Below, piece after piece: positions 27,147-36,891 of a stretch of 64,000 nucleotides of DNA. A program made the translations under genes and the position numbers. Each line of letters opens with the position of its first letter. Positions within the stretch are counted from its first letter, which is position 1. The DNA is from Mesorhizobium sp. M3A.F.Ca.ET.080.04.2.1 (GTDB lineage Bacteria; Pseudomonadota; Alphaproteobacteria; Rhizobiales; Rhizobiaceae), in assembly GCF_003952525.1 (NCBI RefSeq), contig NZ_CP034451.1:3906001-3970000 (forward strand). The letters run 5' to 3'. The notes beneath the pieces were generated by a model. It saw nothing but the letters and a program-made list of their open reading frames with translations, ran no database searches and was not told the origin of the DNA.

Positions 27147-28436
27147 ATGGCAAGAAGAGCACTCATCATGGTTGAAGGCCACAGACGTATGGGACTGCTA
27201 TTCGTCCAAGCGGCCCAACGTCTTGGTCTCTGTCCAATTACCCTGTCGGCTGATCCAACTCAGTACGACTATCTTGCGGCGGAAGACACTGAGGCGACCC
27301 GGGTCGATACAGACAATCTCGATGCGCTGATCCGCGAATGTTCCCGACTGCGTGCGACCTATGACATCGCTGGCATTACTGGCTTTTCGGGGCTCGACGA
27401 GTCGGTCTATGCGACCGTCAGCAAGCTCTGCCGGCATTTCGATTTACCGGGCCCGAACCCCGGATCAATTGAACGGTGCTATGACAAATTCACTCAACGT
27501 GAGCTCCTCGCCGGAGCCGGTGTTCCAATACCTGCTTATCGCTTGGCGGCGAATGCGAGGGACGTAGAGAACGCTGCTGCGGAGATTGGCCTTCCGGTGG
27601 TAGTTAAGCCTGCTGTTGGCGCCGGAAGCAGCGGTGTCCGATTGTGCCGGAACGCTGATGAGTTAGCCGAACATGCGACCTATCTGTTGGGCGGGAAGTA
27701 CATTTGGCCGTCTTCACCGAGGATACTGGTCGAAGAATTCGCACAGGGTCCCCATTATAGCGCTGAGATAATGGGAAACGAGGTCGTTGGGATTGGCACC
27801 GCTTCCTTTGGCCTCCCACCGCATTTCGTCTGCCGTGAATACACCTATCCGGCCGTGCTGACCGAGGACGAGCATGAGCGGGTCATTGATGTTTCGCTGA
27901 GCTGTTTGCGAGCTCTCGGCCTTGGCTGGGGGCCAACGAACATTGATCTCCGATGGACGAAGCTTGGCCCAGTCGTCATTGAAGTCAATCCGCGTCTTGC
28001 AGGCTACCCTAATCCTCGACTGGTTCAACTGGCTTACGGTGTCGACCTCATCACCGAGCACATTAAGCTCGTCATTGGCGACGAGTGGAATTTACGTAGA
28101 AGGCATTCGCACGTTGCAGCCGCGCGGAACCTAATTCCTGACCGCGATGGCACCCTCGATTGGATCAGGGGCGACAGTCAGGCGGCTGCCATATCAGGTG
28201 TCGCCGAGGTCAAGTTGTATGTTAAACCCAGAACGCGGATCCTCAGGAAAGGCTATTACCTAGACGTGATGGGATGTGTCATCGCCGTTTCCCCCTCCCT
28301 CTCTCAGACCGAGGCTATCCTTCAGCGTTCCGTCGACCTGATCCGTTGGTCGATCACACCATTTCCGACCCCTGGAAAAGATCGCTGTGCGGCACTTACA
28401 CCCGCATCGCCAGAGGTGTCGCCTGATAAGGGGTGA
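27147..28436 (+). CDS. ATP-grasp domain ligase (copy 2)
   Basis: Paralog of the protein at 20493 with the same architecture: MARRALIMVEGHRRMGLLFV, ATP-binding GLPVVVKPAVGAGSSGVRLC, ILVEEFAQGPHYSAEIM and Mg-binding VVIEVNPRLAGYPNP, then a C-terminal lid domain. It differs from copy 1 by a short insertion (FSGLD) before ESVYATV and by substitutions in the presumed substrate loops (GIGTASFGLPPHFVCREYTY against GITASEFGCPPHFVFRTSTF), which suggests different substrates. No partner biosynthetic gene is adjacent, so the product is unknown. Confidence 0.88.
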   Translation: MARRALIMVEGHRRMGLLFVQAAQRLGLCPITLSADPTQYDYLAAEDTEATRVDTDNLDALIRECSRLRATYDIAGITGFSGLDESVYATVSKLCRHFDLPGPNPGSIERCYDKFTQRELLAGAGVPIPAYRLAANARDVENAAAEIGLPVVVKPAVGAGSSGVRLCRNADELAEHATYLLGGKYIWPSSPRILVEEFAQGPHYSAEIMGNEVVGIGTASFGLPPHFVCREYTYPAVLTEDEHERVIDVSLSCLRALGLGWGPTNIDLRWTKLGPVVIEVNPRLAGYPNPRLVQLAYGVDLITEHIKLVIGDEWNLRRRHSHVAAARNLIPDRDGTLDWIRGDSQAAAISGVAEVKLYVKPRTRILRKGYYLDVMGCVIAVSPSLSQTEAILQRSVDLIRWSITPFPTPGKDRCAALTPASPEVSPDKG

Positions 28437-28459
28437 TCGTCGTCGAAGATTTGTCCAAT

Positions 28460-28680
28460 CGGGGTTGTGTGCGTCCAGTTCTGCAAAAATGGGGCGGCCA
28501 TTGTGCTGGTCATGCGGCTTGGCGCAGAGCGAGGTCTCGTGCGCTGGTTTCACGAGCGCGTTGGCACCGGCAAAGGGACGCATCCGCCGCACCATGATCA
28601 CCTTGGCGCGCAAGCTGATAATCGGCTTGTGGCGATATCTGACTTAGGGCCTGCTGCTGGAGGGCGCCCTGACGAAAGAG
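28460..28680 (+). pseudogene. IS110-family transposase C-terminal fragment
   Basis: LVRWFHERVGTGKG in one frame, then GRIRRTMITLARKLIIGLWR and YLT-stop-GLLLEGA in the next. This is the conserved C-terminal end of IS110/IS1111 transposases with a frameshift and an internal stop. The stretch 28680-29270 that follows shows no gene I can name. Confidence 0.7.
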
Positions 28681-29276
28681 TTCGAAGCGAGAGTGGATCA
28701 TCCACCTGGATGGTGGCGCACGCACTTACGCGTCTTCGCTTCTTACCTCCCATGCCATCGCATGATTTGGAGGCGTTGCCGGTTGAATCCGAGGCTTCCA
28801 GCGCTCCTTCGTTATCTCGCCATAGACATTGCGGTAGCACGGCCTGCGGCGATGGTTCGCATCCGGTACAGTGCAGGCCGATCTCCTTATGACACCCAAC
28901 CGGCGACGCCCGGTCGAGCTTCTCGGCCCCTTCCGCCGCTGCTCCTGAAGGCGGGGTGGCATTGTAGCCGCCGGTCGAAGATCAGCAAGCTTGAGAGGAG
29001 GCTATTCCATGTTCACCTCCCGGGCCGTCACGGCGCACCGTCAAGTCCGATATATTCTTTCATAGCTGTTCTCCATCTGACGCTTGGGTCCGGCGTCAGG
29101 TCGTGAGCCCGTATTTCCATCTTATGGGGGAACAGCCACCTTCCAAGGATATGATTGGTTCTCTGGGCGATGCGCTCCCGCGATTCCCCATGTGGATGGC
29201 TCCTGCTCCCCGTCATCCGGGTGCCAAATGGTAGGTTGTGCAGTGACCACAGACCCACAGTCGAGAGGAGCCTGCC

Positions 29277-29747
29277 ATATCAAGATTACCACGATCGGTC
29301 TGGATTTGGCCAAGAACGTCTTTCAGGTTCACGGTGTCGATGTGAGGGGAACGCCACTGTCCGGCGCCGGCTGCGTCGGAAAGAGGCTCTTTTGTTCTTC
29401 TGCCGCCTCGATCCCGGAATCGGCTCGATCACAGCGACCGCATTTGCCGCGACCATACCCAATCCGTCCGCGTTCCGCTCCGGGCGCGAGTTTGCTGCCT
29501 GGCTGGGCCTCACGCCTCGGCAAAACTCATCCGGCGGGACATGCCGTCCCGGCGGCATAACGAAGCAAGGAGATCGCTAGTGCGATATCCCAAAGCGCGC
29601 GCCACCTTGGATGGATCATGGATTGACGGGCTCCTTGAGCGCAGGCGTCCCATGGTTGTCGCGGTTGCGGTTGCCAACAAGCTTGCTCGCATCATCTGGG
29701 CAATGATGATGACGGGCGCGAATGGCTCAAGTGCAATGACGACGTGA
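29277..29747 (+). pseudogene. IS110-family transposase, internally deleted
   Basis: The N-terminus KITTIGLDLAKNVFQVHGVD (RuvC-like DEDD start) is joined across a frameshift to RRRLRRKEALLFF. It then jumps, with a large deletion, to the C-terminal transposase_20 region PGIGSITATAFAATIPNPSA, FRSGREFAAWLGLTPRQNSS, GGITKQGDR and finally LLERRRPMVVAVAVANKLAR. Several frames are used, so it is inactive. Confidence 0.85.
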
Positions 29748-29949
29748 TGGCAAGCGGCAGAGCTGGGATCGAGAAAGCCCGAAGAGCTTTATGCGCGATC
29801 AGCGCCACCCGTTGACGAGGCCTCGATCCGCGATCTCCATCAGGGCCAGCGACCATGTAGTGGTCGCATGAACAGGCCGAATACATGAACGCACCCACCG
29901 AATGTCATCTGTCTCAAAACCACTTTGCACCCGCGGGGCCGTCTATACA

Positions 29950-30070
29950 TGAAGCTCTCGACGAAACCGTTCTGCGTGGGCTTGCCCGGAGGTCTACGCG
30001 GCTTGCATAGGCCCAGGCAAGGATCGCATTGCTGGTGAACTCGAGCAGCGGTAGTTCCACCAAGCAAGGC
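29950..30070 (-). pseudogene. IS3-family orfB fragment
   Basis: EFTSNAILAWAYASR followed in a second frame by PPGKPTQNGFVESFMYRR, the conserved end of the IS3-family DDE domain (EFTSNAI..PGKPTQN.F.ESFNGR). Only about 40 residues remain. The rest of 29750-30735 shows no supported gene. Confidence 0.75.
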
Positions 30071-30735
30071 GGCAGCCATCTGAAAACGCGATGGGCACCG
30101 TCCGGGACATTATATTGGCGAATTGGATACCCTCGGCGCATACTTCCAGAGCGGGAAAATGCAAACGCGCAACACCCATCTTAAACCGGGCGCCAAAGTC
30201 GCCTGAATACTCGCAATAGGTTGAGCAATGAGCGAAGCACCACATCCTACGTTTGATCCGGATCCGCCCGGCGTCAGCAGGGGACATCTTGTTTGCGCTG
30301 AATTTGGCAGTGGTACGGTCAGCGCAGAGGCTCTGGCAGTCTATGAAGCTGGAGTCCGTAACGCACTCATTAATCGTCGAAGGAAAGTCGAGAATGTGTC
30401 TTTCCGTAAAAAGAGGTCGAGTCAGGCACTTGAGACGCTCAGTGTCTGACGAGCTCAGATCGCCTGCTCCGGGCATCTTCGAACCTCGCTGCTCAGTGTT
30501 GGATGAAGTGGAGCACGGAGGTGTAATAGGTGTCTTGATGCAATGGATTCGCTTTCTGCTGGGTCCATTGACATCCGTAGGCCCGGGCGGTCCATCGTCT
30601 TAGCCATACGATCGGGCGCGCATGTCGACCGCAATGAAGGGCTAGCGTTCGCTGCGCGGCCGATGAAGATCTAAAGTTGAGTGCAGACCAGCCAACGCCC
30701 ACAGCGGCAAATTTGATTTCCTAGGAACGAATCGA

Positions 30736-31998
30736 GTGACTGAATTGCAGATCAAAGACGTCCTCCTCGCGCCGGGCACAGGCGCGTTCTTCTATGACGA
30801 TCAAGCTGCCATTAGGTCCGGCGCAATCCAGGACGGTTTTGTCTATGTGGGCGAGCCCGTCACTCCCGACTTCAAATCCATTCGTGTTCCGGCATCTTCA
30901 TTGAGCGTAGGGCTTGTGCTTGCGGACGATACCGTAGTCTGGGGCGACATGATGGGCGTCCAGTATTCTGGTGCTGGTGGACGCGATTCCTTGTTTGAAA
31001 CTGCTCAAATCTCGGATTTGACGTCACGGGTAGTGGTGCCCCGGCTTCTCGATGTTAATGCGTCTTGTTACCTTCATTCCTGCGTGAAGGTTTTCGAGCC
31101 CTTCGGCCACAAGCGGCTACCTCTCGCGATCGAGTATGGGGTCAGCCAGGCGCTCCTCCGCGCAGCAGCCCATTTTCATCGCAAGACAATGGCGGAAATC
31201 ATATGCGCCGAGTTTGATCTGCCGCTACCGACCTGCCGCATCCCGATCTACTGCCAGAGCGGAGATGCTCGGGAAACCAATGTCGATAAGATGATTTTGA
31301 AAGCCGTGGATGTGCTTCCCCACGGTCTGATCAATTCACGGCAGAAGTTCGGCGTCGACGGCCACACTTTCATGGATTTCGTGAAGTGGGTTGCAACGCG
31401 TACTCACGAAATCGGCCGCCAGGGGTATCATCCCGTGCTACATTTCGATGTCTATGGCTGGATCGGTCAGGAGATCGGCCTTCAACCGCAAAGCATCGCC
31501 GACTTTATCTGCAAGGTTGCCGATACCGTTCCGGGCTTCGCACTTAACATCGAGTCGCCGGCCGACTTTGGTTCCACGCAAGCTCAAATTGAGAACTACG
31601 CCAAGATCGTAGCGATTTTAGATGACCGGGGTTCCAGTGCTCGAATTGTCGTGGACGAAAGGTGCAACACGCTTGAGGATATCCGCCTCTTCGCCGAAGC
31701 GAAGGCCGCGCATCTCATTCAAATCAAGACGCCCGATGTCGGCTCATTGGCTGACACGGCACGTGCCGTGCTTCTGTGCAAGGAGAACAAGGTAGGCGCG
31801 TACGTTGGAGGGAGCTGTACCGAGACAGATCTCTCTGCCCAGACTTCTGTCCACATATCGGTGGCTACCCAAGCAGACATGATGCTCGCGAAGCCTGGAA
31901 TGGGAGTCGACGAGGCATTCTCGATTGTAGGCAATGAACAGAACCGGTTGCTGGCGATGCTGAATCGCCGTCGGGCTCAAAACGAAATTGTTGGATGA
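30736..31998 (+). CDS. mal: Methylaspartate ammonia-lyase
   Basis: Enolase-superfamily lyase of 420 residues that removes ammonia from L-threo-3-methylaspartate to give mesaconate. The Mg ligands Asp238 (HFDVYG), Glu273 (NIESP) and Asp307 (VVDERCN) and the catalytic Lys331 (QIKTPDVGS) fall at the residue numbers known for the clostridial enzyme, and GVQYSGAGGRD and VGGSCTETDLSAQ are also diagnostic. The start is GTG 30736 after TAGGAACG. It heads an operon with the CoA-transferase 18 bases downstream and a CitE-type lyase. Glutamate mutase is absent from the window, so the methylaspartate source is not shown. Confidence 0.96.
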   Translation: MTELQIKDVLLAPGTGAFFYDDQAAIRSGAIQDGFVYVGEPVTPDFKSIRVPASSLSVGLVLADDTVVWGDMMGVQYSGAGGRDSLFETAQISDLTSRVVVPRLLDVNASCYLHSCVKVFEPFGHKRLPLAIEYGVSQALLRAAAHFHRKTMAEIICAEFDLPLPTCRIPIYCQSGDARETNVDKMILKAVDVLPHGLINSRQKFGVDGHTFMDFVKWVATRTHEIGRQGYHPVLHFDVYGWIGQEIGLQPQSIADFICKVADTVPGFALNIESPADFGSTQAQIENYAKIVAILDDRGSSARIVVDERCNTLEDIRLFAEAKAAHLIQIKTPDVGSLADTARAVLLCKENKVGAYVGGSCTETDLSAQTSVHISVATQADMMLAKPGMGVDEAFSIVGNEQNRLLAMLNRRRAQNEIVG

Positions 31999-32016
31999 AT
32001 AGCGCGGTGTGTAGAC

Positions 32017-33168
32017 ATGCAGAACTGCCTTGAGGGGATCACCGTCGTTGCCGTGGAGCAGGCCGTGGCCGCGCCTTATGCATCGTCTCGCCTTGCGGAC
32101 GCGGGGGCGCGGGTCATCAAGGTCGAAAGGCCCGAAGGGGATTTTGCGCGACACTATGACAAGTTGGTGCGGGGACAGAGCGCTTACTTCGTCTGGCTTA
32201 ACCGGGGTAAGGAGTCTGTTTGTCTGGACCTGAGATCGGAGGCGGACCGCGCCGTCCTAGACGCGCTCATCGCCGCTGCTGATGTCTTTATCCAGAATTT
32301 GAAACCGGGCAGCATCGAAAAACTGGGATTTAGGTCTGCCGACCTCCGCCGACGCTTTCCGCGGCTGATCACCTGCGACATCTCCGGTTTCGGGGAGAAA
32401 GGGCCGTTTTCCCATTTGAAGGCCTATGATCTCATTGTTCAGGCCGAATCAGGTCTATGCGCGATCACCGGCACCCAAGAAGGGACCGCGCGAGTAGGGG
32501 TCTCTGTTTGCGATATCTCGGCGGGCATGACGGCACACAGCGCCATCCTTCAGGCCCTGTACCACCGCCAGGTCACCGGTGAAGGGACAAGTATTCAGGT
32601 GTCACTGTTCGATGCCGTCGCCGACTGGATGAATGTGCCCGTTCTGCAAAACGACTATAGCGGCTATCATACTTTTCGCGCGGGCGTGAGACACCCGTCA
32701 TTGGTACCGTATGGCGCCTATCAGTGCGCCGACGGCAAAGACGTCATCTTTTCGGTTCAGAATGACCGCGAATGGGTAAATTTCTGCGAGAAATTCCTGA
32801 AGCAGCCGGAGCTTACACGCGCACCCGGTTTTGCCGATAATATGGAGCGACTTGGTCATCGTGCTCAGCTTGATGAGATCATTGGACGGCGGTTTTCTGA
32901 ACTGTCCTGCCACGATGCAATGCACGAGCTCGAGGCGGCCGGTCTCGCGTACGGGCGCCTGAATGAAGTGGCTGATGTTTCAAGGCATCCTCACGTTCGC
33001 AGGGTTGAGGTGGGCACCCCTGAAGGAACTGTAGAGACCATAGCTCCGGCAGCAATCTTCAACTCTGAGCGCCTCTCGCTGCGCCCAGTTCCGGCTCTTG
33101 GTGCGCATACGGAGGCTGTCCGCGAGGAGGTTCGAGCAGGCTTGGGCGCAAGCGCCGTGTCAGCATGA
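32017..33168 (+). CDS. CaiB/BaiF family III CoA-transferase (mesaconate/citramalate type inferred)
   Basis: Complete 383-residue CoA-transferase. The N-terminal CoA-binding half reads ITVVAVEQAVAAPYASSRLA, ARVIKVERPEGDFARHYDK. The catalytic aspartate is Asp166 in VCDISAGMTAHS. Placed directly after methylaspartate ammonia-lyase and before a citramalyl-CoA-lyase-like gene, it most likely activates mesaconate or citramalate with CoA from succinyl-CoA or another donor. That substrate is inferred from context. A 5'-truncated paralog lies at 15116. Confidence 0.92.
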   Translation: MQNCLEGITVVAVEQAVAAPYASSRLADAGARVIKVERPEGDFARHYDKLVRGQSAYFVWLNRGKESVCLDLRSEADRAVLDALIAAADVFIQNLKPGSIEKLGFRSADLRRRFPRLITCDISGFGEKGPFSHLKAYDLIVQAESGLCAITGTQEGTARVGVSVCDISAGMTAHSAILQALYHRQVTGEGTSIQVSLFDAVADWMNVPVLQNDYSGYHTFRAGVRHPSLVPYGAYQCADGKDVIFSVQNDREWVNFCEKFLKQPELTRAPGFADNMERLGHRAQLDEIIGRRFSELSCHDAMHELEAAGLAYGRLNEVADVSRHPHVRRVEVGTPEGTVETIAPAAIFNSERLSLRPVPALGAHTEAVREEVRAGLGASAVSA

Positions 33169-33302
33169 GCGCGCCTATTGTCGGGCAAGGGACGCGATCC
33201 CGATTACAGAGTACTTACCAACTTCGGGTCCCTCCCAACGCCACAGCCGGCCAGCGAGTTCACTGACACCGCCCGCGCTAAAATGACCGCAGAGGCGACA
33301 TT

Positions 33303-34214
33303 ATGGATCACACCGTCCCGGCCCTTGAAAGCCCGATTTTTGTTCCCCGCTGGAGATCTCTGCTCTTCGTTCCCGCTCATGTTCCGCGCTTTGTGGAGGC
33401 GGCTCATGAGCGCGGGGCAGATGGCGTCATACTCGATCTCGAGGACTCCGTTCCCCAGGATCAAAAAGATGAATCACGGCGCCAGCTTTCTGCGTCCGTG
33501 GCAAAGGTGGGCGGCAGGGGCGCATATGTTTTAGTTCGCGTGAATCGCGGTTTGCGTGCCTTGGCGGCCGATCTCGATGCAGCCGTAGTGGCGGGTGTTG
33601 ATGCACTTGTCCTTCCGAAGACGGATTCGGCAGCGTGGGTAATAGAGATCGCGAATGCGGTATCGGAACTTGAACGAGAAAGAAGCCTTGCGCTGGGTCG
33701 AATCAGGTTCCTTGCCCAGATCGAGACTCCGGCAGCATTGCAAAGTCTCTCAGCCATTGCGTCTGCGCATCCCAGGATGGTTGCAATGGCGCTGGGTCCT
33801 GAAGACTTCAGTGCCTCTGTTGGCGGTGCCCCGGAATTCGACCTTCTTTTGACACCGAATCTTTCCGTTCTGTTTGCGGCTCGCGCCGCTGGCTTGCTAC
33901 CGCTTGGTTTCATAGGAACTATCAGCGAGTTCTCAGACAACGATAGACTTCGTGAGGCCGCGGCGCATGCGCGGCGGCTTGGCTTTACCGGAGCTTTGGC
34001 GATCCATCCAAACCAGGTTGCCATATTCAATGAGGCTTTCTCACCAAGCCCACAGGAACTCGAGTGGGCCCGTCGTGTCCTCGCGGCGCAAAAAGATGCG
34101 GCAGGGCAGGGCCGAGGCGCTTTCGCCTTCGAGGGAAAGATGGTCGATCCACCGGTGATCCGAAGGGCCCAAGAAATTGCTGCCGCGGGTCCGGACACCG
34201 ACTTGGGCGTTTGA
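33303..34214 (+). CDS. HpcH/HpaI/CitE family lyase, probable citramalyl-CoA lyase
   Basis: TIM-barrel C-C lyase of 303 residues. It has RWRSLLFVPAHVPRFVEAAH, GADGVILDLEDSVPQDQ (metal-binding region), LVRVNRGL, LAQIETPAALQ (metal-binding glutamate) and ALGPEDFSASVGG, with the C-terminal lid ALAIHPNQVAIFNEAFSPS. It would split citramalyl-CoA to pyruvate and acetyl-CoA, completing methylaspartate breakdown. A frameshifted paralog at 15912 lacks the last 80 residues. The 134 bases before it hold no gene. Confidence 0.9.
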   Translation: MDHTVPALESPIFVPRWRSLLFVPAHVPRFVEAAHERGADGVILDLEDSVPQDQKDESRRQLSASVAKVGGRGAYVLVRVNRGLRALAADLDAAVVAGVDALVLPKTDSAAWVIEIANAVSELERERSLALGRIRFLAQIETPAALQSLSAIASAHPRMVAMALGPEDFSASVGGAPEFDLLLTPNLSVLFAARAAGLLPLGFIGTISEFSDNDRLREAAAHARRLGFTGALAIHPNQVAIFNEAFSPSPQELEWARRVLAAQKDAAGQGRGAFAFEGKMVDPPVIRRAQEIAAAGPDTDLGV

Positions 34215-34330
34215 GTCTTCTGCGGCTGGTTTAGAGCAGACTTAGTGCGCCCTGGCACAATTATTGCTGTCGCGCCATCGCATTTCGAGATAGATTACAT
34301 AAATTGGAGTTCGCCCTCGGAAGAGTACCC

Positions 34331-35257
34331 GTGGAAATTAGGCAGTTAAGATACTTCGTTGGCGTGGTCGAAGCAGGCAGTTTCACCAAGGCCGCTGGCT
34401 TTCTGAATGTCGCCCAGAGTGCGCTGAGTCTGCATGTGCGCCAATTGGAGGAAGGCTTCGGCACTCAGCTGCTGATACGCGACAGGACCGGCGTGAGCGT
34501 GACGGCGTCAGGAGCCAAACTGCTCGAGCGGGCGCGGGCAATTCTCAAAGAAATTCGACTTACCGAGGTGGAATTGACCAACACAGCCGCTTCCCCTGCC
34601 GGGGAGGTGACTATTGGCATTCCGTCTGGAGCTGCTCGCGTCCTGAGCGGTCCGCTGCTTGAGGCGGTGAGACACGAACTGCCCAAGGTGTCCCTCAAGA
34701 TGGTCGAGGGTATGACGGGACCGCTAGAGGAATGGATGGCGGCTGGACGCTTCAATCTGGCGGTTCTGTACCGCACAGCAGACAGTGTGGGGCGAATGAC
34801 GGTGCTAGCGCGCGAAGACCTTTGTCTGGTAGTTCCGTCCGGCGAGCCACCGTTTGAAGATGCGATATCTCTGGCCGACCTGCATGCATTCCCCCTGGCG
34901 GTTCCCATGCGCAACAACAATGTCAGGCGTTCGGTGGCTGATGTCGTTGCACAACACGGTTGCGCGCTGGACGTCAGGTTTGAAGTGGACTCCCTCTCAA
35001 CGATCATCAACATGGTCGTAGAGGGAAAAGCGCATTCTATTCTCGCCCCGTCTGCGGTTCAGAAAGAAGCCTCCCAAGGGCTGGTCCGGACTGTCAAGAT
35101 CGTCGATCCGGTGATTACTCGGTCCGTGGTGCTCGCTGTAAATCCCAAAGATGAGCGTTCTGCGGCCGTTTCTGCGGTCCGCAAGCTCATTCCGAAGGTC
35201 GCCAGAAAATTGATTGAAATCCGGGACTGGGCGGCGGTGGCGCCTGAGGCGACCTGA
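34331..35257 (+). CDS. LysR-family transcriptional regulator
   Basis: Regulator of about 308 residues. The GTG start at 34331 is preferred over an upstream TTG because GGAAGAG lies five bases before it and the protein then begins VEIRQLRYFVGVVEAGSFTK, the normal LysR start. The effector domain (PAGEVTIGIPSGAARVLSG, FEVDSLSTIINMV) is of the CynR/Cbl-like group. It lies between the methylaspartate operon and the aldehyde dehydrogenase/fumarase operon on the same strand and probably controls one or both. Confidence 0.92.
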   Translation: MEIRQLRYFVGVVEAGSFTKAAGFLNVAQSALSLHVRQLEEGFGTQLLIRDRTGVSVTASGAKLLERARAILKEIRLTEVELTNTAASPAGEVTIGIPSGAARVLSGPLLEAVRHELPKVSLKMVEGMTGPLEEWMAAGRFNLAVLYRTADSVGRMTVLAREDLCLVVPSGEPPFEDAISLADLHAFPLAVPMRNNNVRRSVADVVAQHGCALDVRFEVDSLSTIINMVVEGKAHSILAPSAVQKEASQGLVRTVKIVDPVITRSVVLAVNPKDERSAAVSAVRKLIPKVARKLIEIRDWAAVAPEAT

Positions 35258-35451
35258 CAAACTAACCTGTAAAGCTGGGCATGATCTTTTGCGGCCATTA
35301 GGACCAGCCGATCTGGATTCCAGATGGATTTCGGCAATATTCGATATTTGACCCGCCGCGACCATCGCGATGAAACTGGCTCAAGCGAGTTCAGCAGTTT
35401 CGATATCGAAACTGCGCTCGTATGCAAGAATTCAGTCAAGTGGAGCCCGCG

Positions 35452-36885
35452 ATGTCCGACGCCAAGAGTTACGAGCTCTTCATTAATGGCAAATGGCGAG
35501 CCGGTGGTAGCCGAGCCACTTTGCCGGTGATCAACCCGGCGACGGAGAAGGTATTTGCCTCAGTGGCCTCGGCTACGGTTTCAGACTTGGATGAAGCTCT
35601 TGCTTCGGCAGAACGCAGCCGCAAGGCGTGGTCCTCACGACCCGCCAAAGAGCGTGGCGAGATACTCGTCTCTGCCGCCAGCATTCTGGCAGAGAAAGCT
35701 GGCGCCGCAGCCAGGGACCTGTCGTCCGAACAGGGAAAGACGATTGCCGAAGCAACAGGAGAGTACGCGCGCGCAGTCGAAACGCTGGAATGGAATGGAC
35801 GGCATGCCGATGAGTTGTCGACCCCGATTCCGTTGGGTCCGAACAGGATGATCGTCCCGGAGGCCCTCGGTGTCGTCGCTGCCTTTACGCCGTGGAACTA
35901 TCCAGCCGTTCTCATCGCCCGCAAGCTCGGCCCCGCGCTGGCGGCAGGCTGCCCGGTGATCCTCAAAGGGGCCGAAGAGACGCCAAGCGTGGCTGTCCAT
36001 ATCGTGGAATCTTTGCGTCAAGCAGGGATACCGGAAGGCGTGGTCAACCTGGTGTTCGGTGTTCCTGTGCATATATCACGGCATCTGCTCAGTTCGCCAA
36101 TTGTCAAAGTCTTGACGTTCACGGGGTCGACCGCTGTTGGGAAACAGCTGGCCACACTGGCCGCGAATAATCTGCAGCGCTGCATCCTTGAGCTCGGTGG
36201 ACATTCCCCGGTTATTGTGTGCGAAGATGCCGACCTGGCAACGGCGATACCGGCTATTTCGGAATACAAATTCGAGTGCGCGGGCCAGAGTTGTAATGCG
36301 CCCAGCAGGATTCTTGTCGCCCGATCCCGCTATGAGGAATTCCTGTTCCGGATGACGGAGGCGGTCCGAAAAATCAGGATCGGTCCACCGGATGACCCTG
36401 CAACGCAGATGGGTCCCATGGCAAACGCGCGGCGAATCGAGGCCATGCAACGCCTGACCAAAGATGCGGTAGAGGGCGGCGCCCAAATCGAGACCGGTGG
36501 CATCCCCCTTGACCGACCGGGGTTTTACTGGCCGCCAACCATCCTGACTGGCGTACCGAAGGAAGCGAGAGTGCTTCATGAAGAGCCGTTCGGACCAATT
36601 CTCACCGTGGCTCCTTTCGATACGATCGAAGAGGCGATCGATGAAGCCAACGCCACGGAGTACGGTCTGGCCGCCTACTTGTTTACTGGCGCGGCCGATA
36701 CGCAACAGAGGCTTGTGGGCGGTCTTTCTGCGGGCGCTGTTAGTGTGAATTACCTGAAAGGGGTTTCCGCTGATGCCCCTTATGGAGGAGTCAAGCAAAG
36801 CGGCTATGGATATGAAGGCGGCGAGCAGGGGGTGCGAAGCTTCCAGATTCTGAAAATGGTCAATGGCCTCGGTTCATTTGGATAA
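35452..36885 (+). CDS. NAD(P)-dependent aldehyde dehydrogenase (succinate-semialdehyde-dehydrogenase-like)
   Basis: Complete 477-residue ALDH. The cofactor site is FTPWNYPAVL and FTGSTAVGKQLA, the general base Glu247 in LELGGHSP and the nucleophile Cys281 in CAGQSCNAPSRI. The C-terminus PYGGVKQSGYGYEGG is typical of the SSADH/betaine-aldehyde group. An earlier GTG/ATG is possible, but ATG 35452 matches the family N-terminus. The stop is 6 bases before the fumarase gene, so the two are co-transcribed. It may act on an aldehyde made by the aminotransferase at 43.3 kb. Confidence 0.92.
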   Translation: MSDAKSYELFINGKWRAGGSRATLPVINPATEKVFASVASATVSDLDEALASAERSRKAWSSRPAKERGEILVSAASILAEKAGAAARDLSSEQGKTIAEATGEYARAVETLEWNGRHADELSTPIPLGPNRMIVPEALGVVAAFTPWNYPAVLIARKLGPALAAGCPVILKGAEETPSVAVHIVESLRQAGIPEGVVNLVFGVPVHISRHLLSSPIVKVLTFTGSTAVGKQLATLAANNLQRCILELGGHSPVIVCEDADLATAIPAISEYKFECAGQSCNAPSRILVARSRYEEFLFRMTEAVRKIRIGPPDDPATQMGPMANARRIEAMQRLTKDAVEGGAQIETGGIPLDRPGFYWPPTILTGVPKEARVLHEEPFGPILTVAPFDTIEEAIDEANATEYGLAAYLFTGAADTQQRLVGGLSAGAVSVNYLKGVSADAPYGGVKQSGYGYEGGEQGVRSFQILKMVNGLGSFG

Positions 36886-36891
36886 AATCCG

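Noticed and set aside
33461..34258. 265-codon frame antisense to the CitE-type lyase
   Set aside because: Same shadow appears antisense to the paralog at 16.2-16.6 kb, as expected from shared coding sequence; no independent motif.
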